From the NCBI GenBank assembly GCA_021786815.1, contig JAJYMR010000207.1, positions 1 to 8,276 of the forward strand: DNA of 8,276 nucleotides, in the 5' to 3' direction. Source of the stretch: Deltaproteobacteria bacterium. Lineage in GTDB: Bacteria > Desulfobacterota > Binatia > Binatales > Binataceae. The notes under the pieces were generated by a model. It saw nothing but the letters and a program-made list of their open reading frames with translations, did not search any database and had not been told where the DNA came from. Shown piece after piece: positions 6,699 through 8,276 of this stretch (positions are counted from its first letter, which is position 1; the number at the start of each line of letters is the position of its first letter). The translations under genes were made by a program, and so were the position numbers.

Positions 6699-8276
6699 GT
6701 GAACGGTAATTCGGAGCGTGCTTCATTCTGGAAATACTTCGCGCTTTTCAGCGTTGAGATCCTGTTGTTCGAAATACTCTGGCTTCCGCTCAGCATGTCG
6801 CTGGACGCCTTCGGTTTTTGCGATTGGGGCGCGAACCTGACTCTTCATCATCTCATCTCCCACGGATACCGGCCGACCATCGACTTCGGCTATCTGTACG
6901 GACTGCTTTCCGTATTTGCCGGGCAGGTCTGGCTGGGTCTTCTCGGCAACACGCCCGGCGCATACGAGGCGTGGGTGATAGTATGCAACCTCTTGATAGC
7001 GGTGGCGCTCGCCCGTATCGCCGCCCGCGTTCGATTCGGTCCATTCGGAATCGCAATCATGGTCGTCGGCATGGGTTACGGTGTGCAGGAGACGTATCCG
7101 AATTTCGCCGACGCGCTGGAAGCACTTCTGATATGCACTGCACTGGCGGAGCAGATCTGCGGGAATAGGCCGAAAGCGTTAATATTCAGTTCCGCCGCGG
7201 TTCTTGCCAAGCCGAGCATGGGGTACTTCTGCTCACTGCTTTTGCTTATTCTGATTGCGATCGAGCTTCGTAACCGCTCATCGGACAGGATAAGCGCCTG
7301 GATACACGCTCTTGCCCCGGCTGCGATAGTCTTCGGCAGTCTGGCGATTATACTCACGTTGAATTTCGGATTTGGCCCCTTGATTCACACCTTGTTACCG
7401 CTCACTGGAATGAGGGTCTACCGAAATCGGCATTTCGGCTTCTTTACGGGTACGGGAAGCCGATTCTGGCGCCAGCCGATTGGTTCCTGGTTTTACTACT
7501 TCCGAACGGTCGCGGGCTTCTGGATATTCGAAACGGTATATCTAATCGCAGCCGCGATAGTCGCTCTGCGCAGGCGCCTTAAGGGCTCGTTCACGGAATT
7601 CCTGGCAAGGGATGAACTGATCATCACCTGCGCCCTGCTCCACGTGGCCTTTGTTACTTTGTTTTTCGGCAGTCGATGGTCATGGGAATATTACTCCTAC
7701 CTGCCGCTGGTCGGCGTCGCCGCCGCAGTTGATATCGGCCCGGCTTATCGGCGCGTGGCGGCGGCCATCGTCATGGTGGGCGTCATTTCGTGGATTAACC
7801 CGGGCTTGTTCCTCGAGGAGTTGTGGGCGACTAATATACGGAGTGCCGCAACTGCGGGCCTGTGGGCCTCGCCGGGAAAGACCCGAGAATGGGTCCGAGT
7901 GCTCGACTTCGCGCGAGGCAGGCGTGCCGTCCTGCTCGACAGCAGGGGCGCGGCAGATCTTCTGTTCCCTCAGTTCGGCAAACCAACCAGTTTGTACCTT
8001 GTACCCGGACTGACATTGCCGGCCGAGATGCAGCGCAGACTAGAGCAGGTCAAGGCGGCAGACCTGGTAGTGGTGCCCCTTAGCAAGCCACCTTGTTTCG
8101 GGATCCCGAGAGTGCCACAGGTCCGAATAGCGTTGAAGGACTTTGTGCCAGTTTGGAGGGGCAAATTCTTCGAAGTCTTTCAGAGGTTTCCGGACGGCGC
8201 CGGGCCGGGCGCCAAACGTGAATCCAACACGAGATTTGAGAGTCCCCTCGGTTCATTCACCGCAACGGAACCAGGA
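6699..8276 (+). CDS. Polytopic membrane protein, putative GT-C-type glycosyltransferase (C-terminus beyond window)
   Basis: This reading frame is open to the right edge, giving 526 residues without a stop. It begins with GTG at 6699 (MNGNSERASFWKYF); the frame has a TAG at 6672 and no ATG before 6795. The first helix spans about 11-33. A loop with C41-D42-W-G then H50-H51 and DFGYLYG (62-68) follows, which is the acidic-loop layout of GT-C glycosyltransferases (ArnT/PMT-like). AKPSMGY (170-176) sits between later helices. About ten helices run to about 366, after which a soluble region begins (about 380 onward, with VVLLD-like strands). A membrane sugar transferase is therefore likely, of a different family from the preceding gene. 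Codons differ from the neighbours: a hand count gives about 13 ATA codons here against about 5 in the 729-codon gene before it and 1 in the DAHP synthase gene. The product's end and full length are unknown. Confidence 0.72.
   Translation, partial: MNGNSERASFWKYFALFSVEILLFEILWLPLSMSLDAFGFCDWGANLTLHHLISHGYRPTIDFGYLYGLLSVFAGQVWLGLLGNTPGAYEAWVIVCNLLIAVALARIAARVRFGPFGIAIMVVGMGYGVQETYPNFADALEALLICTALAEQICGNRPKALIFSSAAVLAKPSMGYFCSLLLLILIAIELRNRSSDRISAWIHALAPAAIVFGSLAIILTLNFGFGPLIHTLLPLTGMRVYRNRHFGFFTGTGSRFWRQPIGSWFYYFRTVAGFWIFETVYLIAAAIVALRRRLKGSFTEFLARDELIITCALLHVAFVTLFFGSRWSWEYYSYLPLVGVAAAVDIGPAYRRVAAAIVMVGVISWINPGLFLEELWATNIRSAATAGLWASPGKTREWVRVLDFARGRRAVLLDSRGAADLLFPQFGKPTSLYLVPGLTLPAEMQRRLEQVKAADLVVVPLSKPPCFGIPRVPQVRIALKDFVPVWRGKFFEVFQRFPDGAGPGAKRESNTRFESPLGSFTATEPG

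Overview
The window looks like a piece of a GC-rich bacterial chromosome. The only direct lineage evidence is the 5' part of a 16S rRNA gene on the minus strand at the left edge. Its sequence is clearly bacterial and most like the groups formerly called Deltaproteobacteria (for example Desulfobacterota, Binatota or Myxococcota relatives). I cannot place it further by eye. The protein genes have GC-rich third positions and fit a free-living, probably environmental, bacterium.

Layout. Positions 1-619 hold the first ~600 nt (E. coli numbering) of 16S rRNA, read leftward. Positions 620-930 are its leader and promoter region. It holds a good sigma-70-type promoter with TTGACA, a 17-nt spacer and TACCTT, plus a weaker second candidate upstream. 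Dyad-symmetric elements surround the promoters. The leader has a small hairpin followed by a boxA-like antitermination sequence, and a larger stem-loop just before the mature 16S end. Two more minus-strand genes lie upstream: an MFS transporter (1014-2303) and a single-pass membrane protein with an RskA-type anti-sigma C-terminal domain but no visible anti-sigma N-terminal domain (2426-3103).

A divergent intergenic stretch (about 3104-3255) separates these from a plus-strand group. That group is a class I DAHP synthase (AroF/AroG/AroH type, 3256-4332), which opens the shikimate pathway, then two large polytopic membrane proteins. The first (4401-6590, 729 aa) and second (6699 to beyond the right edge, at least 526 aa) both look like GT-C-type, lipid-sugar-dependent membrane glycosyltransferases. 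They seem to belong to different families. The second starts with GTG, is cut by the window end, and uses visibly different codons from its neighbours.

How they work together. The rRNA gene and aroG-type gene are housekeeping. The two GT-C-like proteins probably act in surface glycan or glycolipid assembly, but their substrates cannot be read from sequence. Nothing shows that DAHP synthase and the glycosyltransferases share a pathway; they may simply be co-transcribed. I see no CRISPR array, insertion sequence, prophage, tRNA or obvious defence system. The most noteworthy items are the rRNA promoter and leader architecture, the orphan RskA-like protein, and the GT-C pair with a codon-use change.
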